This document shows, piece by piece, positions 1-8,896 of a DNA stretch of 64,000 nucleotides. The position numbers and the translations under genes are program-made. Below the pieces are notes generated by a model. The model was not told the origin of the DNA and did not search any database. It worked only from the letters and a program-made list of their open reading frames with translations. This DNA is from Achromobacter sp. MFA1 R4 (lineage in GTDB: Bacteria; Pseudomonadota; Gammaproteobacteria; Burkholderiales; Burkholderiaceae_B): positions 248,001 to 312,000 of the forward strand of contig NZ_LT707065.1 in NCBI RefSeq assembly GCF_900156745.1. The letters are read 5' to 3'. Every line of letters starts with the position of its first letter. The stretch's first letter is position 1.

Positions 1-1
1 G

Positions 2-328
2 CGCGGCGCCGGCGAAGGCCTGGGCTACAACATCAACCTGCCGATGCCGCACGGCTCGCCCGAATCGGTGTTTTTCGACCGGCTGGCGCAGGCCCGCCGC
101 GCGATCGAACTGTTCCAGCCCGATGCCCTGGTGCTGTCGCTGGGCTTCGACATCTTCGAGAAGGATCCGCAGGCCATGGTCAGCGTGAGCGAAGACGGCT
201 TCGAGCGCCTGGGCCGGGAAGTCGGCGGCCTGGTCCTGCCGACGCTGATCGTGCAGGAAGGCGGCTACTACATCGAAGGCCTGGAATCCAACGCCCGGCG
301 ATTCTTCACGGGCCTGGGCGCCGCCTGA
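2..328 (+). CDS. Histone deacetylase / acetylpolyamine amidohydrolase family protein, 3' part only
   Basis: This is the C-terminal part of a zinc-dependent deacetylase of the HDAC/acetylpolyamine amidohydrolase superfamily. The reading frame is already open at base 2 and continues to a TGA at 326-328, so the start lies outside the window. The first visible residues read RGAGEGLGYNINLPMPHGS, the glycine-rich stretch and 'N.P' segment typical of this family. Further on, LSLGFDIFEKDP and the EGGYY segment match the family's conserved C-terminal active-site region, where the Tyr normally stabilises the oxyanion. An internal ATG at 44 exists, but the upstream residues are clearly homologous, so it is not the start. 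Substrate cannot be told: family members act on acetylated polyamines, acetyl-lysine or related amides. Confidence 0.85.
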   Translation, partial: RGAGEGLGYNINLPMPHGSPESVFFDRLAQARRAIELFQPDALVLSLGFDIFEKDPQAMVSVSEDGFERLGREVGGLVLPTLIVQEGGYYIEGLESNARRFFTGLGAA

Positions 329-347
329 TCCGGCGCGGGCCGTCCCG

Positions 348-866
348 CTACGCGCCGCGGCCGACCGGCAGGCGCATCGCCACGCGCCGCTGCGCGGGCA
401 GGCCGTGGCGCGCCTCGGCCTGCAGCACCGCGTGCAATCGCGAGCCCGGCAACGCCGGGTCCGGCTGGAATCCCAGCCGCGCATACCAGGCCTCATTCCA
501 CGCGACATCGCGGAAGGTCGTCAGGGTGACGGCGTGCATGCCCGCGCGCAGGGCATGCTGCAGCGCCGCGCGCATGAGCTGCCTGCCCACGCCCTTGCGC
601 TGATGGCCGGCGTCGACGGCCAGCTCCCACACGTGCAGGTCGTCGCCGAAGGCTTCGGCGGCCAGAAATCCGCACAACTGCCCCGCGTCCGTGTGCGCCA
701 CCCAGGACGTTCCCTGCGCGATCAGCCGCTGGTGCGCGGCGTCGGACATCGCGTCATCGTCGGCGATCCATTCCAGGCCCGCAACGCCGCGAAACAGCGC
801 GCCGGCCGACCGCTCGATGGCGGGCAGCAGGGCGGCGTCTTCAGGGCGGGCGGGGCGTATCGGCAT
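348..866 (-). CDS. GNAT family N-acetyltransferase
   Basis: A 172-residue single-domain acetyltransferase of the GNAT fold, which transfers acetyl from acetyl-CoA to an amine. The N-terminus (IRPARPEDAALLPAIERSA) is the usual beta1-alpha1 segment. Motif A appears as VWELAVDAGHQRKGVGRQL near residues 80-98, with the Q/RxxGxG pyrophosphate-binding loop QRKGVG. The later WYARLGF segment is the usual motif B. It is a cytoplasmic protein without signal peptide. It converges on the deacetylase-like gene with only about 20 bases between them, and the metallophosphoesterase upstream is divergent. The acceptor substrate cannot be inferred. Confidence 0.88.
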   Translation of the reverse strand: MPIRPARPEDAALLPAIERSAGALFRGVAGLEWIADDDAMSDAAHQRLIAQGTSWVAHTDAGQLCGFLAAEAFGDDLHVWELAVDAGHQRKGVGRQLMRAALQHALRAGMHAVTLTTFRDVAWNEAWYARLGFQPDPALPGSRLHAVLQAEARHGLPAQRRVAMRLPVGRGA

Positions 867-1078
867 GGGAGGGCGGGCGGTCGAGTTCTGGCGGCCGTGA
901 TTCTACGCCGCCTCACGCCGCGCGGCAGGCGCGGGGCCATGCCGCCACGGCGCGCCATGTTGCAGTATTCGCCGGCAATCCGGTGTTTAATCGGCGCTCC
1001 CTCGCGGGACACGCCGACCGGGCCACGGCGCCTGCCGCGCCCGGCGGCCTTCACAACAAGATCACCAGGATTTCGCAC

Positions 1079-2212
1079 GTGTTTCATGTCATCACCGGCC
1101 TCATCGCGCTCTACGTCATCTGGCGCTTCGTCTGGCCACTGCACTGGCCCGCCGCGGGCAGGATGCTGCTGGCCGTATTGGTGCTGCTGTCCGCCGAGCA
1201 CCATCTCATCACCCGCAACTTCTTCGGGACCATGGCCTCGCCCGAAGTGCCCGCCGCCGTGCTGATGGCGCTGGGCGCGGCGTTCGGCGCGGTCATCCTG
1301 CTGGCCCTGTTCCTGTTCATCCGGGACGGGGCAGGCCTGGCCCTGTCGGCGTTTTCGCGCAGCCGGGGACGCGCCCTGCTCGCCTGCCCGCGCCTGCGCA
1401 CGGGGCTGGCGTGCGCCGCGATGGCGCTGTCCGTGCTGGGCGTCTGGCAGGCGGTGCGCGTGCCGGAGGTCAAGACGATCGAAGTCGCCCTGCCCCACCT
1501 GCCGCGCGCGTATGACGGCTTTCGCATCGTGCACCTGACGGACCTGCACGCCAGCCGGCTGCTTCAGGCCGACTGGATGCGAGCGGTGGTCGCCCGCGCC
1601 AATGCGCTCGAGCCGGACCTGACGCTCATCACCGGCGACCTGGTCGATGGCACGCCCGCGGCGCGCGCCGCCGACGTGCAGCCGCTGGCCGACCTGCGCG
1701 CGCCGCACGGCGTGGTGGCGATCCCGGGCAATCACGAGTACTACGCCGAATACCTCGGCTGGCTGCAGGCCTTCGAGAAGCTTGGCCTGCGCATGCTGCT
1801 CAATGCGCACATGACCCTAGAACGCGACGGCCAGCCGCTCGTGCTGGCAGGCATCACCGACAGCACGGCGGCGCGCGTGGGCCAGCCGCTGCCCGATATC
1901 GATGCGGCCATGAAGGGCGTGCCGCCCGCGTCGGCGGTGATCCTCTTGAGCCATCGCCCAGTCGGCGCCGAGCGCCATGCCCAGGCCGGCGCCGGCCTGC
2001 AGCTGTCCGGCCATACGCACGGCGGACAGATCCTGGGTCCGCACCTGCTCACGCAGTTGGCCAACGAGGGCTACGTGTCGGGCATGTACCAGGTTGGCGG
2101 CATGCAGCTCTACGTGAGCAATGGGGCGGGCCTGTGGCCCGGCTTTCCCATCCGGCTGGGCCGCCCGTCCGAGATCACGCAGATCGTGCTGCGCGCCGGC
2201 CCGCCCGCCTGA
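1079..2212 (+). CDS. Membrane-anchored calcineurin-like metallophosphoesterase (YaeI-type)
   Basis: A 377-residue protein with about four N-terminal hydrophobic segments (to about residue 125) followed by a cytoplasmic or periplasmic metallophosphoesterase domain. All family motifs are visible: DLH at about 155-157, GD at about 186-187, GNHE at about 217-220, SH at about 291 and GHTHGG at about 311. These coordinate the binuclear metal centre. The start was set at GTG 1079 because AGGA lies 7 bases upstream and the protein then opens directly with a membrane segment. An in-frame ATG at 983 would add a non-hydrophobic extension. Related proteins (YaeI/YkuE) hydrolyse phosphodiesters, some of them UDP-diacylglucosamine-like lipids; the substrate here is unknown. 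Confidence 0.85.
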   Translation: MFHVITGLIALYVIWRFVWPLHWPAAGRMLLAVLVLLSAEHHLITRNFFGTMASPEVPAAVLMALGAAFGAVILLALFLFIRDGAGLALSAFSRSRGRALLACPRLRTGLACAAMALSVLGVWQAVRVPEVKTIEVALPHLPRAYDGFRIVHLTDLHASRLLQADWMRAVVARANALEPDLTLITGDLVDGTPAARAADVQPLADLRAPHGVVAIPGNHEYYAEYLGWLQAFEKLGLRMLLNAHMTLERDGQPLVLAGITDSTAARVGQPLPDIDAAMKGVPPASAVILLSHRPVGAERHAQAGAGLQLSGHTHGGQILGPHLLTQLANEGYVSGMYQVGGMQLYVSNGAGLWPGFPIRLGRPSEITQIVLRAGPPA

Positions 2213-2265
2213 CGCCAACGCCAGGGTGGCGGCGGCGGCGCGGCGCGCCCATTCCTGGCAGGGGA

Positions 2266-3933
2266 TCAGGCCGTGGCGCGCTGCGCCTCCTGCAGCGCGC
2301 GCCACAGGATCTTGCCCGTGTTGGACTTGGGCAGCGCATCCACGAACTCGACGATGCGCGGCGCCTTGTAGGCCGCCATGCGCTCGCGGGCCCACGCGAT
2401 CACCTCGTCCTCGCGCGCCGCGTCGCGCGCCTCGGGCCGCAGCACCAGCAGCGCCTTCACGGTTTCGCCGCGGCAGGCATCCGGCACGCCGATGACACAG
2501 GCCTCGTGCACGGCCGGATGCTCGTACAGCGCATTTTCGACCTCGGCCGGCCAGACCTTGTAGCCGGAGGCGTTGATCATGCGTTTCAGGCGGTCGGTGA
2601 TGAAGAAATAGCCTTCCTCGTCCACGCGCCCCAGGTCGCCCGTCCGGAAATAGCGCGCACCGTCCAGCATGAAAAACGCCTCGTCGTCCGCCGCCGGATT
2701 GTTCCAGTACCCCTGCATGATCTGCGCGCCGCGCGTCACCAGTTCGCCGGTCTCGCCGGGCGGCAGTTCCTTCAGCGTGGCCGGGTCCACCACCCGCGTG
2801 TCCACGCCGAAGGTCGGCACGCCGATGCACTGGCGCTTGTTGCGGTGCATGGGATTGCAGTGCAGGAACGAGGCGCTTTCGGTCAGGCCGTAGGCTTCGT
2901 TGAAGACGATGCCGTAGCGGTTGGCCAGCATGGCCGCCACGGCCTCGGGCATGGGCGCCCCGCCGCCGCACAGCAGCGCCAGGGCGGACAGGTCGTAGTC
3001 GTCGATGCCCGGCTGCGCGAAGAAATCCACGATCATCGCCGGCGCGGCCGCCCACACGCTGACGCGGTGCCGCGCCATCAGTTGCGCGGCCACCTTGCGG
3101 TCCCAGCGCGGCAGCAGCACCACCGTGGCGCCCAGCAGGATCGGCAGGTTCATGCAGTTCTGCATGCCCAGCAGGTGGAACATCGGCGCAACGCCCATGA
3201 TGATGGCCTCGGAAGTCAGGCCCCGCCACAGTTGCGACCCCGTGGCCGCGGCCGCCAGCGTGCCGTGCGTGTGCCGGCAGCCCTTGGGCCGGCCCGTGGT
3301 GCCCGACGTATACGGCAGCAGGCACAGGTCCTGCGCCCTGGCCCGGTGAGGCAGCGGCGGCGCATTGACCGCCATGGCGCCATACCAGGGCACGCCGCCC
3401 CGGATGTCAGGCATACGGCGAGGAGCGGCGATCTCCGACGGCGGCGCGACCGCGCCGTCGCCCGGCCCCAGATAGTCCGAATAGGCATGCACGATCACGC
3501 GGTCCAGCCGGCCGTCCCGCGTGAAGTCCGCCAGCCGGCCGGCCAATTCCTGCGCCGCAAACGCGACCCGCGCGCCGCTGTCTTGAAGATAGTGCGCCAG
3601 TTCGTCCGGGGTGCTCATCGCATTGACCGGCACCACCACGGCGTCCGCGCGCAGGATGGCGTAGTAGGCAATGATGAACTGCGGACAATTCTGGCTGAAC
3701 AACAGCACCCGGTCGCCCGCCTTGACACCAGCCCCGTGCTGCAGATAGCCGGCCATGGCGTCGACCTCGCGCTTTAAGCGCGCATAGTCCAGCGTCGTGT
3801 CGTAGAACACGATGGCGGGCTTGGCGGGATAGCGCGTGGCGGACGCTTCCAGGTTGAAATACAGGCTGGACTGCGGCTGGCTGATGGCCAGCGGCAATCC
3901 CTTGGGCCAATACCGATGATGCGCTTGCTGCAT
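2266..3933 (-). CDS. AMP-dependent acyl-CoA synthetase/ligase (last gene of catabolic operon)
   Basis: A 555-residue member of the ANL superfamily that activates a carboxylic acid to its acyl-AMP and then to the CoA thioester. The P-loop-like motif PYTSGTTGRPKG is at about residues 207-218. The YGLTES motif, the RTGD hinge region and the DRLKRMINASGYKVWPAEVE segment follow, and the lysine of the C-terminal PKSNTGKILWR motif is present. It begins with ATG at 3933, preceded by GGAG with about 9 bases spacing, and is the distal gene of the 8744-to-2266 operon, 37 bases after the acyl-CoA dehydrogenase. Its substrate is probably a medium- or long-chain or branched acid handled by its neighbours; the sequence does not decide this. 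Confidence 0.9.
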   Translation of the reverse strand: MQQAHHRYWPKGLPLAISQPQSSLYFNLEASATRYPAKPAIVFYDTTLDYARLKREVDAMAGYLQHGAGVKAGDRVLLFSQNCPQFIIAYYAILRADAVVVPVNAMSTPDELAHYLQDSGARVAFAAQELAGRLADFTRDGRLDRVIVHAYSDYLGPGDGAVAPPSEIAAPRRMPDIRGGVPWYGAMAVNAPPLPHRARAQDLCLLPYTSGTTGRPKGCRHTHGTLAAAATGSQLWRGLTSEAIIMGVAPMFHLLGMQNCMNLPILLGATVVLLPRWDRKVAAQLMARHRVSVWAAAPAMIVDFFAQPGIDDYDLSALALLCGGGAPMPEAVAAMLANRYGIVFNEAYGLTESASFLHCNPMHRNKRQCIGVPTFGVDTRVVDPATLKELPPGETGELVTRGAQIMQGYWNNPAADDEAFFMLDGARYFRTGDLGRVDEEGYFFITDRLKRMINASGYKVWPAEVENALYEHPAVHEACVIGVPDACRGETVKALLVLRPEARDAAREDEVIAWARERMAAYKAPRIVEFVDALPKSNTGKILWRALQEAQRATA

Positions 3934-3970
3934 GCCCTGGGTCTCCGGTTCCCGCGTCGTCGGCGCCGCC

Positions 3971-5149
3971 TCAGGCGACCAGGCCGCGCGCGATGATTTC
4001 TTTCATGATCTCGTTCGAGCCGCCATAGATCTTGCCCACGCGGGCATCGGCGTACATGCGGGCGATCGGATACTCCAGCATGTACCCGTAGCCGCCATGC
4101 AGCTGCAGGCATTCGTCAATGACCTGGCAGTTCATCTGCGTGGTCCACCACTTGGCCATCGCGGCGGTCGGCAGGTCCAGCGTGCCGTCCAGTTGCCGCG
4201 CGATGCAGTCGTCGACGAAGCGCGCCGCGATCGTCGCCACCGTCTCGCTCTCGGCCAGCTTGAAACGCGTGTTCTGCAGGTCGATCAGCGGCTGCCCGAA
4301 CACCTGGCGCGTCCGGGTGTAGGCGACGGTCTCGTCGATGGCCCGCCGCATCGTGGCCACCGCACCCACCGCGATCAGCAGGCGTTCGCGCGGCAGTTGC
4401 TGCATCAGTTGCGCAAAGCCGCGGCCCTCCTCTTCGCCCAGCAGGTTGCAGGCCGGCGCGCGCACCGCGTCGAAGAACAGCTCGGCCGTGTCCAGGCTTT
4501 TCTGGCCCAGCTTCTCGAGCAGCCGGCCGCGGCGAAAGCCCGGCAGGTCGCGGGTTTCCAGCATGATCAGCGAGATGCCGCGCGAGCCGGCCGCGGGATC
4601 GGTCTTGACCACCACACAGATCAGATCGGCGTGCAGGCCATTGGTGATGAAGGTCTTGGCGCCATTGACGACATAGGCGTCGCCATCGCGCGTCGCCGTG
4701 GCGCGGATGCTCTTCAGGTCGGACCCCGCGCCCGGTTCGCTCATGGCGATGGCCCCGACGAGCTCGCCGGTGGCCATCTTCGGCAGCCAGCGCTGCTTCT
4801 GGGCCTCGGTGCCGTAGTTCAGGATGTAGTGCGCCAGGATCGCGCTGTGCACGTTGTTGCTGAAGCCATGGACCATCGCGCGCGCCTGCTCGGCCGCCAC
4901 GATGGCCTCGTGCGCGAAGGTGCCGCCGCCGCCGCCATAGGCCTCGGGCATGCTGACGCACAGCAGCCCCATGCGCCCCGCCTTGCGCCAGATCTCGCGA
5001 TCCGCGTGCTGTTGCTTGCGCCACCTGGCTTCGTCGGGCGCGAACTCCTTTTCGAACAGGCGCCGGGTCGAATCCTGGAACAGCGTCAGGTCGGCGTCCA
5101 TCCAGCCTTTTTTCGGGGTATCCATCGGGGTGTCCATCGGGCTATCCAT
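3971..5149 (-). CDS. Acyl-CoA dehydrogenase
   Basis: A FAD-dependent acyl-CoA dehydrogenase of 392 residues, the normal family length, catalysing alpha-beta desaturation of an acyl-CoA. The FAD/substrate signature AIAMSEPGAGSDLKSI sits near residue 135, the second signature QLHGGYGYMLEYPIARMYAD near the C-terminus, and the IYGGSNEIMKEII segment carries the Glu expected to act as the base. The start at 5149 has GGAG six bases upstream. An alternative ATG at 5167 overlaps the stop of the preceding dehydrogenase gene (TGATG), so translational coupling is possible. The N-terminus is a short tandem repeat of MDSP/MDTP units, likely a recent duplication. It lies inside the operon between the SDR and ligase genes. 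Confidence 0.9.
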   Translation of the reverse strand: MDSPMDTPMDTPKKGWMDADLTLFQDSTRRLFEKEFAPDEARWRKQQHADREIWRKAGRMGLLCVSMPEAYGGGGGTFAHEAIVAAEQARAMVHGFSNNVHSAILAHYILNYGTEAQKQRWLPKMATGELVGAIAMSEPGAGSDLKSIRATATRDGDAYVVNGAKTFITNGLHADLICVVVKTDPAAGSRGISLIMLETRDLPGFRRGRLLEKLGQKSLDTAELFFDAVRAPACNLLGEEEGRGFAQLMQQLPRERLLIAVGAVATMRRAIDETVAYTRTRQVFGQPLIDLQNTRFKLAESETVATIAARFVDDCIARQLDGTLDLPTAAMAKWWTTQMNCQVIDECLQLHGGYGYMLEYPIARMYADARVGKIYGGSNEIMKEIIARGLVA

Positions 5150-5166
5150 CGGAGTCTCCCGCGGCA

Positions 5167-6006
5167 TCAAGGACGCCCGCCGCCCACGACCAGCACCTGG
5201 CCGCTGATGTAGTTGGATTCGGGCAGGCAGAACAGGTACACCGCGCCCGCCGCCTCGGCCGGCGTGCCGGCGCGGCCGATGGGAATCAGGCTTTCGGCGT
5301 TCTTGAGCACCTGCGGATTCACGCCCACCTTGATCTGCCGGCCCTGGATGTCCAGCGTGGCGTCGCCGTCGGCGGCGGCTTCGGTGAGCCGGGTCTTGAT
5401 CAGCCCGAAGGCCACGCTGTTCACGTTGACCTTGTAGCGCCCCCATTCCTTGGCCAGCGCCCGCGTCAGGCCGTTCACACCCGCCTTGGCCGCCGCGTAG
5501 TTGGCCTGGCCCGCATTGCCCATCACGCCCGAGGTGGACGAGATGTTCACGACCTTGCGAAAGACCTCGCGGCCCTCGGCGGCCTCGGCCTTGGCCGCCT
5601 CGCGGATGAAGCCGGACGCGGCCCGCAGGATGCGGAACGGCGCGGACAGGTGCACCGCCAGGATCTCGTCCCATTGTTCGTCGGTCATCTTCTGGATCAC
5701 GTTGTCCCAGGTATACCCGGCGTTGTTCACGATGATGTCCAGCCCGCCGTAGGCGTCCAGGGCGGCCCCCACGAAGCGGTCGGCAAAGCCGGATTCGGTG
5801 ACGCTGCCCGCGCAGGCCACGGCCTGCCCGCCCGCGTGGCGGATCAGCGCCACCGTGTCGTCGGCGGGCCCCGCGTCCAGGTCGTTGACCACCACCCTGG
5901 CGCCTTCGCGCGCCAGTTTCAACGCGATTTCCTGGCCGATGCCGCGCCCCGAACCGGACACCAGCGCCACCTTGCCTTCAAGCGTACCCATGCCTTGTCT
6001 CTCCAT
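5167..6006 (-). CDS. Short-chain dehydrogenase/reductase (FabG/3-hydroxyacyl-CoA dehydrogenase-like)
   Basis: A classical SDR of 274-279 residues. The Rossmann motif GSGRGIGQ is at the N-terminus, NNAG in the middle, and the catalytic Ser-Tyr-Lys triad is visible as ISSTSG followed by YAAAKAG. The C-terminal GQVLVVGGG is typical. In this operon it most likely oxidises the 3-hydroxyacyl-CoA made after the dehydrogenase step. Two starts are possible. ATG 6006 has GGAG seven bases upstream. ATG 5991 gives the usual short N-terminus (MGTLEGKVAL) and has GGAG nine bases upstream. A 13-base direct repeat carrying both GGAG and ATG is duplicated just before the gene. Confidence 0.9.
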   Translation of the reverse strand: MERQGMGTLEGKVALVSGSGRGIGQEIALKLAREGARVVVNDLDAGPADDTVALIRHAGGQAVACAGSVTESGFADRFVGAALDAYGGLDIIVNNAGYTWDNVIQKMTDEQWDEILAVHLSAPFRILRAASGFIREAAKAEAAEGREVFRKVVNISSTSGVMGNAGQANYAAAKAGVNGLTRALAKEWGRYKVNVNSVAFGLIKTRLTEAAADGDATLDIQGRQIKVGVNPQVLKNAESLIPIGRAGTPAEAAGAVYLFCLPESNYISGQVLVVGGGRP

Positions 6007-6030
6007 GCTTGTTCTCCATGCTTGTTCTCC

Positions 6031-7215
6031 TTATGCGGCCTGATACAGCGTGACGACGCACGCGCCGCCCAGTCCCAGGTTGTGCTGCAGCGCCAGGCGC
6101 GCGCCCTCGACCTGGCGCAGGTCCGCCTGGCCGCGCAGTTGCCAGACCAGCTCGGCGCATTGCGCCAGGCCCGTCGCGCCCAGCGGATGGCCCTTGGACA
6201 GCAAGCCGCCGGACGGATTGGTGACGACGCGCCCGCCATAGGTGTTGTCGCCATCCACGATGAATTTTTCCGCCGTGCCCTCGGGCGTCAGGCGCAGGCC
6301 TTCGTAGGTGATCAGTTCGTTGGCCGTGAAGCAGTCGTGCAGTTCGACGACATCCACGTCGGCCGGATCCACGCCCGCGGCCTCGTAGACGCGGTCCGCC
6401 GCGGCGCGCGTCATGTCGTAGCCGACCAGCTTGCGCATGTCGCCGGCGTCAAAGGTCGATGGCAGGTCGGTCGTCATCGCCTGCGCGGCGATGCCCACCG
6501 CGGGACTCAGTCCGTGGCGGCGGGCGAAATCGTCCGAGCACAGAATGGCCGCCGCCGCGCCGCAGGTGGGCGGGCAGCACTGCAGCCGGGTCAGCGGGTC
6601 GAAGATCATGGGCGCGGCCAGCACGTCGTCCAGCGTCACGGTCTGGCGGAACACGGCATACGGGTTGCGCGCCGCGTGCTGGCGCGCCTTGACCGAAATG
6701 CGCGCGAACGTGTCCGCACGGATGCCGTGCGCTTTCATGTAGTCGCGGCCGGCGCCGCCGAAGAACTGCGCCGCGCGCGGCTTGTCGGCGTCATAACCCT
6801 GGAGCTCGGTCATGGCCGCCGCAAAGGCCTGCAATGGCGACGGGCGGTCTTCATACACGCCCTTCAGCGCGCCCGGCACCATCTGTTCAAAGCCCACCGC
6901 CAGCGCGCATTCCGCGGCGCCGCTTTCGACCGCCTGCCGCGCCAGGAACAGGGCCGACGAGCCGCTGGCGCAATTGTTGTTGACGTTGAACACGGGGATG
7001 CCCGTCAGGCCCACGCCGTAGACCACCGCCTGGCCAGAGGTCGAATCGCCATAGACATAGCCCGCGTACGCCTGCTCCACGGACTCGTAGGGCAGTCCGG
7101 CGTCCTGCATGGCGTCGCGCACCGCGCGCATGCCCATGACGGAATAGGGTTCGCTCGCGCCGGGCTTGCTGAACGGAATCATGCCGACGCCGGCCACCCA
7201 CACTTTTCGATTCAT
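6031..7215 (-). CDS. Thiolase / SCP-x-type lipid-transfer protein
   Basis: A 394-residue thiolase-fold protein. The nucleophilic cysteine is seen in NNNCASGSSAL near residue 85, and the C-terminal GHPLGATGLAQCAEL carries the conserved His. The pattern NxNCASGSSAL and the LHDCFTANEL motif place it with the SCP-x/lipid-transfer thiolases rather than with FadA; these often act on branched or steroid-like side chains. AGGAG stands eight bases before the ATG. Its start overlaps the stop of the upstream ligase by four bases (ATGA), so the two are translated in a coupled way. It would cleave a 3-ketoacyl-CoA produced by the SDR step; the cognate enoyl-CoA hydratase is not in the cluster. Confidence 0.88.
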   Translation of the reverse strand: MNRKVWVAGVGMIPFSKPGASEPYSVMGMRAVRDAMQDAGLPYESVEQAYAGYVYGDSTSGQAVVYGVGLTGIPVFNVNNNCASGSSALFLARQAVESGAAECALAVGFEQMVPGALKGVYEDRPSPLQAFAAAMTELQGYDADKPRAAQFFGGAGRDYMKAHGIRADTFARISVKARQHAARNPYAVFRQTVTLDDVLAAPMIFDPLTRLQCCPPTCGAAAAILCSDDFARRHGLSPAVGIAAQAMTTDLPSTFDAGDMRKLVGYDMTRAAADRVYEAAGVDPADVDVVELHDCFTANELITYEGLRLTPEGTAEKFIVDGDNTYGGRVVTNPSGGLLSKGHPLGATGLAQCAELVWQLRGQADLRQVEGARLALQHNLGLGGACVVTLYQAA

Positions 7216-8744
7216 GCCTGCTTCTCCTGAAGAGTCGGCGCGGCGGACGCCGCGCTGGGGAATCCATGGCCCTGCCGCAGCACGGACTTCAATACCTTGC
7301 CCGCCGCCGACAGGGGCAGGTCGTCGCGGAATTCATAGCTTTTGGGGCACTTGTAGGGCGCAAGGACCTGGCGGCAATGCGCGTTCAACGCGGCGGCATC
7401 GGGCGCGGCGCCCGACCGCGCCACGATCACCGCGTGCACGGCTTCGCCCCACCGTTCGTGCGCCACCCCGATCACCGCGCAGCGCGCCACGCCCGCATGC
7501 CGCGCCAGGGCGGCTTCGACTTCGGCCGCGTAGACGTTTTCGCCGCCGGTGACGATCATGTCCTTCAGGCGGTCCACCACGTACAGATAACCGTCGTCGT
7601 CCTGGCGCGCCGCATCGCCCGTCAACAACCATCCGTCGGAAAACATCCGCGCCGTCTCGTCGGGCCGGTTCCAGTAACCGGCGACGACCATGGGACCGCG
7701 CACCGCCAGCTCGCCCACCGCGCCGGGCGGGACGTCCTGGCCGTCGGCCGCCAGGATGCGCACCTCGACCCCGACCGCGGGACGGCCCGCCGACAAGGCG
7801 CGCGGCCCGCCCTGCCGCACGTCGGCATTGAGGGCCACCAGCGCCGAGGTCTCGGTCATGCCGTAGGCATGCACGAACTGCGCATTGGGAAAGGCGTCCA
7901 GCGCCCGGGCCAGCAGCGCGGGCGCGATAGGAGAAGCCCCCCAGATGACGCGCTGCACGCCGCCCAGCCGATAGGTCGCGAAATCCGGCGCGTCCAGCAG
8001 CATCTGGATCATGCTGGGCACCAGCAACACTTCAGAGATGCCATCGTCCTGCAGGGATTGCAGCACCGCCCCGGGATCGAACCCGCGCTGCATTACGACC
8101 GACGCGCCCGCCAGGAGCTGCCCCATCAGGCGCCCCAGTCCGGCCACGTGGAAAAGCGGCGCCACCAGCAGCACGCGGCTGTCCTGCGGCGTGGGGACGG
8201 TGGCCAGCCGGGCGACGGCGGCGCTCCACAGATTGGCGTGCGTCAGCATCGCCCCTTTGGGCAGGCCGGTCGTGCCGCCGGTGTACAGAATGGCGGCCAG
8301 CGCGTCGCCGCCCGCGCGGCAGTCTTCCAGGGCGGGCGCGGCCTCGGCCAGCGCATCCAGTTCGGGCAGCGGCAGCGCCTGCGCCGCGCAAGCCGACAGG
8401 CTGCCGGCAAGGCGCGGCGACATCGCAGGGTCCGCCAGCGCCAGGCGCGCGCCGCCACCCGCCAGGCCCTGCGCCAGCTCGGCGTCGTTCCAGCGCGTGT
8501 TCAGGGGCTGGATGACCGCCCCCAGCCACCAGCACGCGAGCATGGCCGACACGTACGAAGCGCTGTTCGCGCCCAGCAGCGCGACCCGGTCGCCGCGACG
8601 CACGCCGGTGTCCCGCAGCACGGCGGCCTTGCGGGCCGCCCAGTCCAGCAGTTCGGGATAGGTCCAGGCGCGCGCGCCTTCACGCAAGGCGATCGTGCTG
8701 GGATACAGCCGGCTTGCCCGGTGCAGGCCCTGAGTCAGATACAT
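7212..8744 (-). CDS. AMP-dependent acyl-CoA synthetase (first gene of catabolic operon)
   Basis: A 510-residue ANL-superfamily ligase. The AMP-binding motif LYTGGTTGLPKG is at about residues 153-164, YGMTET marks the adenine site, and the GDAARQDDDGYLYVVDRLKD and PLSAAGKVLK segments give the hinge and C-terminal lysine. The open frame extends much further upstream, but that is GC-driven read-through. ATG 8744 is chosen because homology starts there and GGAGG lies 11 bases before it. It is the first gene of the operon that runs to 2266, and the AraC gene ends 152 bases upstream. The operon thus has two different acid-activating enzymes, perhaps for the starting acid and for a shortened product. 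Confidence 0.9.
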   Translation of the reverse strand: MYLTQGLHRASRLYPSTIALREGARAWTYPELLDWAARKAAVLRDTGVRRGDRVALLGANSASYVSAMLACWWLGAVIQPLNTRWNDAELAQGLAGGGARLALADPAMSPRLAGSLSACAAQALPLPELDALAEAAPALEDCRAGGDALAAILYTGGTTGLPKGAMLTHANLWSAAVARLATVPTPQDSRVLLVAPLFHVAGLGRLMGQLLAGASVVMQRGFDPGAVLQSLQDDGISEVLLVPSMIQMLLDAPDFATYRLGGVQRVIWGASPIAPALLARALDAFPNAQFVHAYGMTETSALVALNADVRQGGPRALSAGRPAVGVEVRILAADGQDVPPGAVGELAVRGPMVVAGYWNRPDETARMFSDGWLLTGDAARQDDDGYLYVVDRLKDMIVTGGENVYAAEVEAALARHAGVARCAVIGVAHERWGEAVHAVIVARSGAAPDAAALNAHCRQVLAPYKCPKSYEFRDDLPLSAAGKVLKSVLRQGHGFPSAASAAPTLQEKQA

Positions 8745-8896
8745 AAGCCCGTGTTCCTCCTGCGGCGCGCCGGCGTGCCGGCTCGGTGTCTCGTGCGGCG
8801 CGGCGTCTGGCGGCCGGCCGGTGTCCAGTCCGTAGGTTCCCGCCGGCCGGGCGGCGCGGCAATGGCCGCAGGCGTCAATCCGATTGGCGGAAAGTG

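Noticed and set aside
722-1810. A 362-codon minus-strand frame over the metallophosphoesterase and GNAT genes
   Set aside because: No domain or start signal is visible, and both overlapped genes have clear motifs.
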